From: Clostridiales bacterium
GTDB lineage: Bacteria > Bacillota > Clostridia > Oscillospirales > Acutalibacteraceae
Assembly: GCA_021200075.1 (NCBI GenBank)
Contig: JAJQGZ010000148.1
Location: 1 to 16,583 of the forward strand
DNA: 16,583 nucleotides
Direction: 5' to 3'
The notes under the pieces: model-generated
Told to the model about the DNA's origin: nothing
The model's database searches: none
The model's input: only the letters and a program-made list of their open reading frames with translations
Shown: positions 16,505 to 16,583 of the stretch, in pieces
How positions within the stretch are numbered: position 1 is the first letter of the stretch
Layout: each line of letters starts with the position of its first letter
Translations under genes and position numbers: made by a program

Positions 16505-16520
16505 TAGAAAACTGTTACAT
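16505..16520 (-). promoter_or_regulatory. weak candidate catabolite-response (cre) site
   Basis: On the minus strand ATGTAACAGTTTTCTA resembles the CcpA-site consensus WTGNAANCGNWWWCAW, but it differs at two positions, including the central CG (AG here). It would lie in the transcribed leader of the ara operon, a known position for road-block repression. The core mismatch makes it doubtful. Confidence 0.25.
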
Positions 16521-16522
16521 CA

Positions 16523-16559
16523 AATTAATTTGTAATTAATTACAAATTAATTACAAATT
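16523..16559. promoter_or_regulatory. ara operator array: 30-bp perfect palindrome plus a third 11-bp unit
   Basis: Bases 16523-16552 form a perfect 30-bp palindrome centred between 16537 and 16538. It is built from 11-bp units: AATTTGTAATT (16527-16537) and its reverse complement AATTACAAATT (16538-16548), which repeats at 16549-16559. The units follow each other exactly 11 bp apart, about one helical turn. The half-site ATTTGTA/TACAAAT matches that of the Bacillus AraR operator, but with a 6-bp gap instead of 2. The array abuts and overlaps the putative -10 of the ara operon, as expected for a repressor. Confidence 0.65.
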
Positions 16560-16583
16560 ATATCTATTTTACACTATACATTC
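16557..16583 (-). promoter_or_regulatory. probable promoter of the ara operon, -35 cut by the window edge
   Basis: A perfect TATAAT lies at 16562-16557 on the minus strand, 88 nt before the kinase start. With a 17-nt spacer the -35 hexamer would end in GAAT (16583-16580) and begin two bases outside the window, so it would be TTGAAT if those bases are TT. The third operator unit overlaps this -10 element. Confidence 0.5.

Noticed and set aside
16523..16560. CRISPR-like or satellite repeat at the end of the window
   Set aside because: The units are 11 bp, AT-only apart from one G/C each, with no spacers, and they sit on a promoter. An operator array is a better explanation.

Overview
The window looks like a chromosomal piece of a low-GC Gram-positive anaerobe, most likely a clostridial Ruminococcus/Oscillospiraceae-type bacterium. 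The reasons are the AT-rich sequence, AGGAGG-type ribosome binding sites, a tRNA-sensing T-box leader, a recA-recX-rimO-pgsA cluster, a clostridial-type L-arabinose cluster, and a surface protein built of Ig-like, fibronectin III and VanW modules. The lineage is inferred from content and was not tested by a search.

Layout. Bases 135-2956 (+ strand) hold asd, dapA and dapB, the aspartate-to-diaminopimelate/lysine branch. They end at a strong hairpin terminator (2968-3003) shared with the genes converging from the other side. From there on every gene is on the minus strand. Read in transcription order these are: (i) an arabinose unit, promoter/operator at 16500-16583, then FGGY ribulokinase, araA, araD and, 3 nt later, a broken surface-protein gene (12674-10754); (ii) a recA-recX-rimO-pgsA unit from a near-consensus promoter at 10657-10685, with overlapping or almost touching genes; (iii) a cysteine T-box leader (about 6968-6736) controlling cysE and cysS, followed 1 nt after cysS by an aldo/keto reductase gene with two lesions, and then a flavin-binding PNPOx-family gene.

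The most notable observations are as follows. Two genes are broken but can be restored completely by hand. The Fe-S aldo/keto reductase has an amber codon at codon 11 and a 1-nt deletion in a 6-T run. The Ig-like/Fn3/VanW gene carries four separate +1 insertions, and removing them gives one clean 638-residue secreted protein. All core genes around them are intact, so this looks like selective decay of dispensable genes rather than random sequencing error, although four of the five indels lie in homopolymers of five or more bases. The ara promoter carries a perfect 30-bp palindrome made of 11-bp units, with half-sites like those of AraR. The T-box promoter region carries a perfect 13-bp tandem duplication that doubles its -10 element. 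The asd product is of the archaeal/fungal branch although it sits beside dapA and dapB.

The genes work as separate modules: diaminopimelate synthesis for cell wall and lysine, L-arabinose breakdown to D-xylulose 5-phosphate, recombination and repair plus ribosome modification and phospholipid synthesis, and cysteine synthesis and charging under uncharged tRNA-Cys control. I found no mobile element, CRISPR array, rRNA or tRNA gene, and no clearly new multi-gene system.
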